Shown here one piece after another: positions 15,832-22,480 of a stretch of DNA of 64,000 nt. This stretch comes from Mucilaginibacter geliditolerans. GTDB taxonomy: Bacteria; Bacteroidota; Bacteroidia; Sphingobacteriales; Sphingobacteriaceae. The DNA is taken from the NCBI RefSeq assembly GCF_014200495.1, contig NZ_JACHBY010000003.1, positions 310,001-374,000 on the forward strand, in the 5' to 3' direction. The notes beneath the pieces were generated by a model. It was not told the origin of the DNA and made no database searches. It was given only the letters and a program-made list of their open reading frames with translations. Numbering within the stretch: position 1 is the stretch's first letter; the number at the start of each line of letters is the position of its first letter. Both the position numbers and the translations under genes were made by a program.

Positions 15832-17124
15832 ATGGATCAATACTTTATTATAGACTTCGACAGCACATTTACGCAGGTTGAAGCGCTTGACGAACTTGCC
15901 CGCATATCCCTCAAAAATCATCCTGACCGGGAAAAAATATACGAACAGATTGAAGAACTAACCAACGCCTCCATGGAAGGCCGGTTATCATTCACGCAAA
16001 GTCTGGAGGCGCGTGTTAAGCTGTTGCAGGCTAACCGTGAGCATTTGAAGCAGCTCATCACCCATCTAAAAAAGAAAGTATCTACATCATTTTCTCGTAA
16101 TACCATCTTCTTTAAGAATCACCAGGATGAGGTATTGATCGTGTCAGGCGGGTTTAAGGAGTTTATTACCCCGGTTGTTACCGAGTACCATATAAAAAAG
16201 GAAAATATCTACGCCAATACCTTTGTGTTTGATGATGAAGGAAACATCATTGGTTACGACCGTGAAAACCCACTATCGCAGGAAGGCGGCAAGGTTAAGC
16301 TGTTGAAAGAGCTAAACCTGCCCGGGGAAATATTTGGCATTGGCGATGGTTATTCTGATTTCCAATTAAAGGAATCGGGCATGATCAAAAAATTCTTTGC
16401 CTTTACCGAGAATATCGAACGTAAATCAGTAGCCGAAAAAGCCGACCATATTACCCCAAGCTTTGATGAGTTTTTATACATCAACAAACTGCCAAGGGCT
16501 ATATCGTACCCCAAAAACCGCATAAAATGTTTGGTGGTGGGTAATGTTGATGAGGATGCGCTGGCACAAATGCAAAAGGAAGGGTACAACATCCGCCAGC
16601 GTGATAGCATTGAGGAAAAATATTTAGAGGAAGCCGGTATCTTATTTTGCGATGAGGAAAACCAACCAACGCCAGAGCAATTACAAAATGCAGGCAGGTT
16701 AAAAGCGATAGGTATTTTTGGCAAAATAAGCAGTCGTAAGTTGGCTGAGGCAGCTTGTGAAAACGGCATTATTATTTTTGATGACCCTAAGCATAATCCC
16801 CGTAACGATGATTTTATCCCGAAAAGGGTAATGGCATTTATGAACGAGGGAAAAACACATACCAGTTGTAATTTCCCCGATCTGCAGCCGCCGCGCATTA
16901 ATAACGCGCACAGGTTGATCCACATTCACAAAAACGTACCGGGTATACTAGCCAAGATAAATGATGTATTTGCCCGCCATAATATCAATATAGTCGGCGA
17001 GTTTTTGGTTACCAACCCGCAAATAGGCTACGTAATTACTGACGTTAATACCGGTTATGATACCCAGGTATTGAACGAACTTAAAGCGATTGAGCAGACG
17101 ATTAAGTTTAGGTTGTTGTATTAA
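15832..17124 (+). CDS. serB: phosphoserine phosphatase fused to SerA substrate-binding fragment and ACT domain
   Basis: 430 residues. Residues 1-215 are a HAD-IB phosphatase: motif I IIDFDSTFTQ (Asp8, Asp10), cap helix SFTQSLEARVKLL, motif II IVSGGFKEF (Ser105), Lys154 in GGKVKLLKEL, motif IV GIGDGYSDF (Asp172, Asp176). All catalytic residues are present. Residues 231-345 match the outer substrate domain of D-3-phosphoglycerate dehydrogenase (IKCLVVGNVDEDALAQMQKE; LKAIGIFGKISSRKLAEAAC; NGIIIFDDP). They then jump straight to the SerA tail NFPDLQPP and the ACT domain RLIHIHKNVPGILAKINDVF...AIEQTIKFRLLY (358-430). The NAD-binding core of SerA, with its Arg/Glu/His active site, is absent, so dehydrogenase activity is excluded. 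Inference: a serine phosphatase sensing serine through its ACT domain. Confidence 0.9.
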   Translation: MDQYFIIDFDSTFTQVEALDELARISLKNHPDREKIYEQIEELTNASMEGRLSFTQSLEARVKLLQANREHLKQLITHLKKKVSTSFSRNTIFFKNHQDEVLIVSGGFKEFITPVVTEYHIKKENIYANTFVFDDEGNIIGYDRENPLSQEGGKVKLLKELNLPGEIFGIGDGYSDFQLKESGMIKKFFAFTENIERKSVAEKADHITPSFDEFLYINKLPRAISYPKNRIKCLVVGNVDEDALAQMQKEGYNIRQRDSIEEKYLEEAGILFCDEENQPTPEQLQNAGRLKAIGIFGKISSRKLAEAACENGIIIFDDPKHNPRNDDFIPKRVMAFMNEGKTHTSCNFPDLQPPRINNAHRLIHIHKNVPGILAKINDVFARHNINIVGEFLVTNPQIGYVITDVNTGYDTQVLNELKAIEQTIKFRLLY

Positions 17125-17126
17125 GG

Positions 17127-17206
17127 CAGTCGGGAAGTCCGGAAGTAAAAAAGCTTTACTTCCGGACTTTTTTGCTTTTTTCTATCTCTCTTTCGGACTT
17201 CCCGAC
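17127..17206 (+). terminator. intrinsic terminator with alternative outer hairpin
   Basis: AAGTCCGGAAGTAAA (17135-17149) pairs perfectly with TTTACTTCCGGACTT (17155-17169) around a 5-nt loop and runs into a T tract, a strong terminator 10 nt after the phosphatase stop. The left arm can also pair with CGGACTTCCCGACT (17193-17206), an alternative, longer fold. The words are those of 8977-9058. Confidence 0.8.
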
Positions 17207-17228
17207 TTACGGACTTTCGGACTAAAGA

Positions 17229-17702
17229 TTACTCTTTCGACGGCACCACCAATACCGGTATTTCCGAATGGCGCACTACGTATTCTGCAATGCTGCCCAT
17301 CAGCAGGCGGTCGAGGCCGGTGCGGCGATGGGTGCCGATGATGATCAGGTCGGCTTTAAACTCATGACTACAGTTTATAATACCTTCGCCGGTTGAACCG
17401 AATTCATTAAAATGAGTAACCTGTAATGTGCCGCCATACTTTTTAACAATACGCTCCATTAAGTTTTCAGCTATCTCATCCTGCACCTTTAAAAGTTCAA
17501 GGTTATCAGGTCCACTAAGAGCCTGCATTGAAGTACCCAATATTTCATCGGCCCCGGTATTGGTCATAGCTAAAGATACGGGTTCGGTCATGTGCACCAA
17601 TCCTACGTGGGCATTCAGTGTTTCGGCCAGGTCAAAACCATATTTCGCGGCATGTTCGGCATATGTGCTGTCATCAATGCCTATTAGTATTTTCTTTATC
17701 AT
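17229..17702 (-). CDS. universal stress protein UspA family
   Basis: 157 residues, a single Usp domain. The start MIKKILIGIDDSTYAEHAAK shows the conserved Asp of the nucleotide site. The C-terminal ATP-binding loop is IIGTHRRTGLDRLLMGSIAE, with Gly-x-His and Gly-Ser at the expected spacing (the second glycine of G-x2-G is Arg), followed by HSEIPVLVVP. Cytoplasmic and probably ATP-binding; Usp proteins help survival in stasis or oxidative stress, but this member's role is unknown. It is convergent with the phosphatase fusion and monocistronic as placed. Confidence 0.93.
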   Translation of the reverse strand: MIKKILIGIDDSTYAEHAAKYGFDLAETLNAHVGLVHMTEPVSLAMTNTGADEILGTSMQALSGPDNLELLKVQDEIAENLMERIVKKYGGTLQVTHFNEFGSTGEGIINCSHEFKADLIIIGTHRRTGLDRLLMGSIAEYVVRHSEIPVLVVPSKE

Positions 17703-17817
17703 AAATTATAAAGGTTTGGTATATACTTAATATAACAACTTAAACGCTATATGTTTTGCAATGGTATAAGTTTATGGGTTACTTATTACCGCAATTGGCA
17801 TTAATATAAAACCTAAT

Positions 17818-18270
17818 ATGACCCGGATTGCAAAAGTGCTCTTTTATACACTGCTAGTTATTTTAGTGGCTGCATTAATAAGAATTAAACCAGCAACAGA
17901 ATACGTTGGTTTTTATGCAGGTGAATGTATAGGAGCATGTAATATTAGCTATGAGATCACTTCTGATAAACTTACAATCAATGAAATCTCAAATGATTCT
18001 ATACCCGGTAAACACCTTATAATAAAGGGCGATTTTGATTCACTCAGATTCAGGGTTCCATTGTTGATATTATCCCAAATTACCGGCAGGTTTGGCTGTC
18101 CGGATTGTTCCGATGGTGGCGCATCAACTTTAGGGTTTAAATTATTAGGTATGAAGTTTAATTACGCGTTTGACAGGGATAAAAAACCATGGTACTTTTA
18201 TGATGCGCATGATATTATAAGAGACAGGTTGAGTAAAATACAGAAAATAGATTCGGCATACCATAAATAA
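17818..18270 (+). CDS. membrane-anchored protein of unknown function with two CxxC-like pairs
   Basis: 150 residues. One N-terminal transmembrane helix or uncleaved signal (AKVLFYTLLVILVAALIRI) leaves about 125 residues outside. Two cysteine pairs, ECIGAC (about 38-43) and FGCPDCSDGG (about 97-106), suggest disulfides or metal binding. The GCPDC-SDGG segment with a later DRDKKPWYFYD looks conserved in character. I do not recognise the family. It lies 22 bp upstream of the kynA ATG, but kynA seems to have its own promoter, so a shared function is not implied. Confidence 0.65.
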   Translation: MTRIAKVLFYTLLVILVAALIRIKPATEYVGFYAGECIGACNISYEITSDKLTINEISNDSIPGKHLIIKGDFDSLRFRVPLLILSQITGRFGCPDCSDGGASTLGFKLLGMKFNYAFDRDKKPWYFYDAHDIIRDRLSKIQKIDSAYHK

Positions 18271-18280
18271 CAAATCTTCC

Positions 18281-18288
18281 TACATTTG
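18281..18288 (+). promoter_or_regulatory. -7 box of the kynA promoter, leaderless spacing
   Basis: TACATTTG matches TAnnTTTG and ends 3 nt before the ATG at 18292, so transcription would begin at or just inside the start codon. The alternative TTG codon at 18286 is part of this box, which argues against it as the translation start. Confidence 0.55.
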
Positions 18289-18291
18289 TTT

Positions 18292-19245
18292 ATGCCGTTT
18301 ACACCCGAAATTGAACAACGCCTAACACAGTTACAGGAAAAATATGAGGCCATGGGCCAGGATATGCCTGCTTACCTGGATGGTTTACTGTATGCCGATT
18401 TTTTAACTTACTGGGATTATATTCACCTGGATACGTTACTGAGCCTGCAAAGCCCCAAAACGCCTTTCCCGGATGAGGAGATCTTCATCATTTATCACCA
18501 GATAACGGAACTGTATTTTAAGCTGGCGCTGCACGAGTGTAAACAAATAGCCGAAGCGCAATCCTTAACAAGCGATTTTTTCACTGCCCGCATAAAGCGC
18601 ATTAACCGTTATTTTGAGGCGCTTACCCATTCTTTCGAGATCATGGTTGATGGGATGGAAAAAGAGCAGTTCCTGAAGTTCCGGATGTCGTTATTACCGG
18701 CAAGCGGTTTCCAATCGGGGCAATACCGGATGATAGAGATATATGCTACTGATTTTATTAACCTGGTAGCCAAAGATAAACGGGCAGAACTAAGCACTGC
18801 TACCATTGAGGACCAATTTGAACATCTATACTGGAAATCGGGTGCTACAGAACTGGCAACCGGCAAAAAAACGCTGACACTTAAACAATTTGAGAAGAAA
18901 TATTCCAAAACTTTTATTGAGCTGGGAGCTGCCAATATCAATACAAACTTTAACGCATTGCTGCAGCAATTTAAATATAAGGGAGAAAGCACATCGCAAT
19001 TGGAGGATGAATTAAGGCGCCTGGATAGCAATGTAAACGTAAACTGGCCCTTATCGCACTATAAATCGGCCGTGCGTTACCTTAACCGCGAGCCCGAGGA
19101 TATTAAAGCAACCGGTGGCACCAACTGGCAAAAGTACCTGCCTCCGCGTTTTCAAAAACGCATCTTCTTCCCAAGTTTATGGACAGTAGAACAGGAAGAG
19201 AACTGGGGTAAGAGTTGGGTTGATCAGGTGCTGAGGGATTTATAG
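18292..19245 (+). CDS. kynA: tryptophan 2,3-dioxygenase
   Basis: 317 residues from ATG 18292 (MPFTPEIEQRLTQLQEKY). A cytoplasmic haem enzyme that opens the indole ring of L-tryptophan to N-formylkynurenine, the first step of the kynurenine route. Family signatures: YWDYIHLDTLLSLQ, FIIYHQITELYFKLALHE, FRMSLLPASGFQSGQYR, and the C-terminal WPLSHYKSAVRYL with the proximal haem histidine, ending with ATGGTNWQKYLPPRFQKR. It is somewhat longer than E. coli-like short forms but normal for Bacteroidota. The remaining kynurenine-pathway genes are not in this window. Confidence 0.96.
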   Translation: MPFTPEIEQRLTQLQEKYEAMGQDMPAYLDGLLYADFLTYWDYIHLDTLLSLQSPKTPFPDEEIFIIYHQITELYFKLALHECKQIAEAQSLTSDFFTARIKRINRYFEALTHSFEIMVDGMEKEQFLKFRMSLLPASGFQSGQYRMIEIYATDFINLVAKDKRAELSTATIEDQFEHLYWKSGATELATGKKTLTLKQFEKKYSKTFIELGAANINTNFNALLQQFKYKGESTSQLEDELRRLDSNVNVNWPLSHYKSAVRYLNREPEDIKATGGTNWQKYLPPRFQKRIFFPSLWTVEQEENWGKSWVDQVLRDL

Positions 19246-19256
19246 AATTGCAAAAT

Positions 19257-19574
19257 ATGGCAAACAATCAATATTTTACAAGAATAAAACAGCACTTTAT
19301 TGCCTTTGGCATTTTAGGGTTATATTTCTTTTGTTGGATCTGGTTAGGATGTGCTGCCTTCTATGACTTTAACAATCATGGTGATGGAGAAGAGATTGGA
19401 ATAGCTTTATATTCCTTCTTACCCTGTATCTTCCTGCCATACTTTATTATTACAGGAATGATGGCAATTATCTCCAAACAAAAAAGTGCCTTTTATTGGA
19501 AATTAGTTTGGCTAATACTAATGCCAATACCTATAGCCGTAGTGGTTGGCTTAGGCATTTATTTTCTGCTTTAA
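19257..19574 (+). CDS. small integral membrane protein of unknown function
   Basis: 105 residues from ATG 19257 (MANNQYFTRIKQHFIAFGIL), 11 bp after the kynA stop. Three hydrophobic stretches are visible: IAFGILGLYFFCWIWLGCAA, IGIALYSFLPCIFLPYFIIT and LVWLILMPIPIAVVVGLGIY. A short acidic loop (NNHGDGEE) follows the first helix. No family is recognised. Possibly cotranscribed with kynA. An upstream TTG start at 19248 is less likely. Confidence 0.6.
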   Translation: MANNQYFTRIKQHFIAFGILGLYFFCWIWLGCAAFYDFNNHGDGEEIGIALYSFLPCIFLPYFIITGMMAIISKQKSAFYWKLVWLILMPIPIAVVVGLGIYFLL

Positions 19575-19664
19575 TTTCATTTCCGGGAAACAGAACTCGC
19601 CATCCCGTTCGCTGATTAGCAGATCGAAATCACACAGGACAAACAGCTTGCCTAGCATGTGAGG

Positions 19665-19687
19665 TGCTGAAACAAGTTCAGCATGAC
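19665..19687. repeat. REP-like half element (CTGAAACAAGTTCAG)
   Basis: TGCTGAAACAAGTTCAGCATGAC, the same right half as the element at 1220-1311. It stands alone about 90 bp upstream of ilvE; the other half is degraded or absent. Confidence 0.6.
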
Positions 19688-19777
19688 GGATTTGAAATGA
19701 GTAATAAGTTAAAAACTATTAATATTTTAACAAAAATACCTAACTTGCCATTTTCCATAATTTAATACGATAAGGCC

Positions 19778-20851
19778 ATGACAGAGACGCTGGACATCAA
19801 GATCACCAAAACAAACCATTCGCGCTTAGCGGAAACCGATTTTAACAATTTGCCATTCGGAAAAATTTTTACTGACCACATGTTCGTGGCAGATTACGTC
19901 GATGGCGAGTGGAAGAATTTTCAGGTCATTCCCTACGGCGAAATTGGATTGAGTCCCGCTATTTCGGCCCTGCATTACGGGCAATCATTTTTTGAAGGCA
20001 TAAAAGCTTACAAACATGCTGATGGCACTGTTTCAATCTTCCGCCCGGATAAAAATGCTAAACGTTTTAATAAATCGGCAGAAAGATTGTGTATGCCTAC
20101 CATACCCGAGGATATCTTTTTACAAAGCCTTGCAGCTGTAGTTGAAATTGACCGCGACTGGGTACCTACACAAGCCGACCATGCTCTATACATCAGGCCG
20201 TTTATGTTTGCTACCGACCCATTTTTGGGCGTTGCACCATCAACAACCTATAAATACATGGTATTGCTATGCCCTGTAGGCCCTTATTTTTCAAAAACAT
20301 TAAGGGTTAAAATAGAGAACTTTTACACCCGCTCTGCTGAAGGCGGTATGGGTTATGCAAAATCATCAGGCAACTATGGTGGCGCTATGCTGCCTGCTAA
20401 AAAGGCCGTTGAAGAAGGTTTTGACCAACTGATATGGACCGACGCAAAGGACCATGCTTATGTTGAGGAAATGGGCGCGGCAAACGTAATTTTTGTATTG
20501 GATGGCAAAGTAACAACCCCATCAACCCGTGATACTATTTTGGATGGCGTAACCCGCGATACAGTTTTAGCACTGGCCCGTGAATGGGGTTACCCCGTTG
20601 AAGAGCGCCGTGTTTCAGTAGCTGAAATTATTGAAGGCGCTAAAAACGGTAAGCTTACTGATGCTTTCGGGGCAGGTACAGCAGCTACCATTGCACCGGT
20701 TGGCTCAATAAGCCTTAATGGCGAAGAGTACTTTTTAAGCGACCCTAAAACACGCGAGTTTTCACAACGTGTATTTAAGGAAATGAACGCTATAAAATAC
20801 GGCACTACGCCTGATACCCACGGCTGGAACTTTGTTGTGAGTGGTGAGTAG
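19778..20851 (+). CDS. ilvE: branched-chain amino acid aminotransferase
   Basis: 357 residues, fold-type IV PLP enzyme that makes or breaks Leu, Ile and Val with 2-oxoglutarate. Visible: ALHYGQSFFEGIKAYKHADG (substrate loop), FRPDKNAKRFNKSAERLCMP, ALYIRPFMFATDPFLGV, the PLP lysine in GGMGYAKSSGNYGG, DAKDHAYVEEMGAANVIFV, and the phosphate-binding AFGAGTAATIAPVG. The length and the KSSGNYGG box fit the long (eukaryote-like, BCAT_beta) subgroup common in Bacteroidota. It has its own terminator at 20885, so it appears monocistronic. Confidence 0.96.
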   Translation: MTETLDIKITKTNHSRLAETDFNNLPFGKIFTDHMFVADYVDGEWKNFQVIPYGEIGLSPAISALHYGQSFFEGIKAYKHADGTVSIFRPDKNAKRFNKSAERLCMPTIPEDIFLQSLAAVVEIDRDWVPTQADHALYIRPFMFATDPFLGVAPSTTYKYMVLLCPVGPYFSKTLRVKIENFYTRSAEGGMGYAKSSGNYGGAMLPAKKAVEEGFDQLIWTDAKDHAYVEEMGAANVIFVLDGKVTTPSTRDTILDGVTRDTVLALAREWGYPVEERRVSVAEIIEGAKNGKLTDAFGAGTAATIAPVGSISLNGEEYFLSDPKTREFSQRVFKEMNAIKYGTTPDTHGWNFVVSGE

Positions 20852-20884
20852 TGAACGGTGAATGAAACTATGATTTTATGATAT

Positions 20885-20911
20885 AAGCCCTGAGCAATCG
20901 GGGCTTTTTTT
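20885..20911 (+). terminator. intrinsic terminator of ilvE
   Basis: AAGCCCTGA (20885-20893) pairs with TCGGGGCTT (20898-20906) around a 4-nt loop, with one G-U pair, followed by a run of T to 20911. Confidence 0.85.
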
Positions 20912-20942
20912 GTAAGGAGGTTTTCTAATTTTATATCTGGTG

Positions 20943-21224
20943 TTATTCAACGCTAACCGTCAATCCTTCCTGTTGTAAGATTTTGCGGTAGATTTCCATT
21001 TCGGTAAAGGATCCTTCCAATACGGCGCATTTGCCTTCGTTGTGTACTTTCCAGGCTATTTTCTCAGCCTGGGCCTCGTTGTAATCCAAGTATTTTATCA
21101 TGCAATAGATCACATGATCAAAACTGTTAACATCATCGTTCCATAAAATAAGGCGGTGAATTTCTTTCAAACCTACCAGCAACTCCTCGAGTGTGAACGT
21201 TTCTTCCTGTACTTCAGTTGGCAT
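20943..21224 (-). CDS. clpS: ClpS adaptor of the Clp protease
   Basis: 93 residues. ClpS binds the N-domain of ClpA/ClpC and hands over N-degron substrates. Core motifs: RLILWNDDVNSFDHVIYCMI (the NDD/N-H pocket for the N-terminal residue), AEKIAWKVHNEGKCAVLEGS and the closing EMEIYRKILQQEGLTVSVE. The N-terminal tail (PTEVQEETFTLEELLVG) is short and acidic as usual. Convergent with ilvE. The 175-bp gap on its upstream side shows no other gene. Confidence 0.93.
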   Translation of the reverse strand: MPTEVQEETFTLEELLVGLKEIHRLILWNDDVNSFDHVIYCMIKYLDYNEAQAEKIAWKVHNEGKCAVLEGSFTEMEIYRKILQQEGLTVSVE

Positions 21225-21400
21225 ATGTAACTGTAAAATTACTTAAAAACTATAATAAAACTGTTAAAATTCTGTTCAAGGGAGAATTTTAGCAGTGAAA
21301 GTAATGATCTGATAAATGGCCCGCTAAGTGAAATTTCTTTGCTGTATAGCTATCGATCATAAAATCGCTCTAAAATAAGCAAACATCACAATTAAAATTA

Positions 21401-22270
21401 ATGAAACGATCCCCTTTTTACATTACCGGTATTTTAACTATCCAATTAATGGCAACCATGATATGCCATGCGCAAACGGATGTAAACCTTAAGCTGCAAA
21501 CACCACCGCCACATTTAACCGTCGACGGTGATGTAAGAGATTGGGGCGACAGTCTTAAATTTTACAGTCCTGAAGAACGCATTAATTATATGATGGCCAA
21601 TAGTCAGGATACCATTTACCTGGCTGTAAAAATTTATGAGAAATCGGAAATTGGGCGTGTGTTGAGTGCCGGGTTAACTTTCAGCATCGACCCAAAGGGT
21701 AAAAAGAAAGAAACTTTTAGCATAACCTTTCCCCTGAACGTACAGGGCAGTGCGTCTGTGCCATTTAAACGCCCCGAAGGCGATGAAGATGCAATAAGCC
21801 AGGAAGACCGCAACGAACTGATGCGTGAACGCATAACCTCATTAAGAGGCATTAAGGTTGTTGGTTTTAAGGATATTGAGGATGATATGATCACCACATC
21901 AAACACCTATGGTATACAAACCGCAATAAATTATGATGATGCCGGCAACCTGATTTGTGAGGCTGCGATACCATTAAAATTCTTTCATGCTGATAACCTG
22001 ATGAAAAGCCCGTGGGCATTTAATATCAAGATAAACGGTGTACAACGCCCTAAACCGAGCGGCGATAGTGATAGCGGTGGCGGAAGGCAAGGCGGTGGCG
22101 GTGGCGGCGGCATGGGCGGCGGTGGCGGCATGGGCGGTGGCGGCGGCAGGCATGGCGGCGGCGGTGGTGGTGGTGGAAGACACGGCGGCGGTGGCGGCGG
22201 CAACGCCCCTGATAATAGCGAAATGAGTAAATCGGTTGATTTTTGGGGTAAATTTTCGTTAGCGAAATAA
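21401..22270 (+). CDS. secreted CBM9/DOMON-like protein with polyglycine tract
   Basis: 289 residues. N-terminal signal peptide (FYITGILTIQLMATMICHAQ). Residues 28-220 look like a CBM9/DOMON-type beta sandwich: HLTVDGDVRDWGDSLKFYSP, YLAVKIYEKSEIGRVLSAGL, YDDAGNLICEAAIPLKFF. Such a fold often begins with 'hVDGxxxdW' in carbohydrate-binding or outer-membrane proteins. Residues about 225-270 are almost pure glycine with Met, Arg and His (GGMGGGGGMGGGGGRHGGG), followed by a 23-residue tail KSVDFWGKFSLAK at the very end. The glycine tract is encoded by a GGC/GGT microsatellite. No enzyme motif; the role is unknown. Confidence 0.75.
   Translation: MKRSPFYITGILTIQLMATMICHAQTDVNLKLQTPPPHLTVDGDVRDWGDSLKFYSPEERINYMMANSQDTIYLAVKIYEKSEIGRVLSAGLTFSIDPKGKKKETFSITFPLNVQGSASVPFKRPEGDEDAISQEDRNELMRERITSLRGIKVVGFKDIEDDMITTSNTYGIQTAINYDDAGNLICEAAIPLKFFHADNLMKSPWAFNIKINGVQRPKPSGDSDSGGGRQGGGGGGGMGGGGGMGGGGGRHGGGGGGGGRHGGGGGGNAPDNSEMSKSVDFWGKFSLAK
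22075..22202 (+). repeat. GGC/GGT codon microsatellite inside a CDS
   Basis: About 128 bp of in-frame GGCGGTGGC-type repeats broken by ATG, AGG/AGA and CAT/CAC codons, encoding Gly-rich units GGMGGGGG and GGRHGGGG. The repeats are in multiples of three, so length changes by slippage would keep the frame and the C-terminal tail. The antisense proline-rich frame is a shadow. Confidence 0.85.
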
Positions 22271-22285
22271 CAGCGAATAATACGT

Positions 22286-22369
22286 GTCATTGCGAGCGTT
22301 AGCGCGGCAACCTCGTCGCTCACATATTAAACGCGACGAGGTTGCTTCGTCGTTCCTCCTCGCAATGAC
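22286..22369. repeat. REP-like element, GTCATTGCGAG family
   Basis: 84-bp element from GTCATTGCGAGC to CTCGCAATGAC, with an inner inverted repeat CAACCTCGTCGC / GCGACGAGGTTG. Nearly identical to 38269-38353. Fragments of the same ends are at 225-236 and about 62776-62790. Confidence 0.85.
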
Positions 22370-22390
22370 ATGGTTTTTATTCATTTCAGA

Positions 22391-22422
22391 AAACTTACGA
22401 AGTTTTTAAACTTCGTAAGTTT
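22391..22422. terminator. perfect hairpin between convergent genes
   Basis: AAACTTACGAAGTTT (22391-22405) and AAACTTCGTAAGTTT (22408-22422) are exact reverse complements with a 2-nt spacer, and both ends are A/T tracts. It probably terminates both the glycine-rich gene (ending 22270) and the opposing gene (ending 22481). Confidence 0.7.
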
Positions 22423-22480
22423 CATAAAGGCCACATAAAAGATATTGCAAACTGCCCACCACAAACTGCAAACTGAATAA

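Noticed and set aside
21985..22323. Proline-rich minus-strand ORF
   Set aside because: It is the antisense shadow of the polyglycine tract in a clear secreted protein gene.
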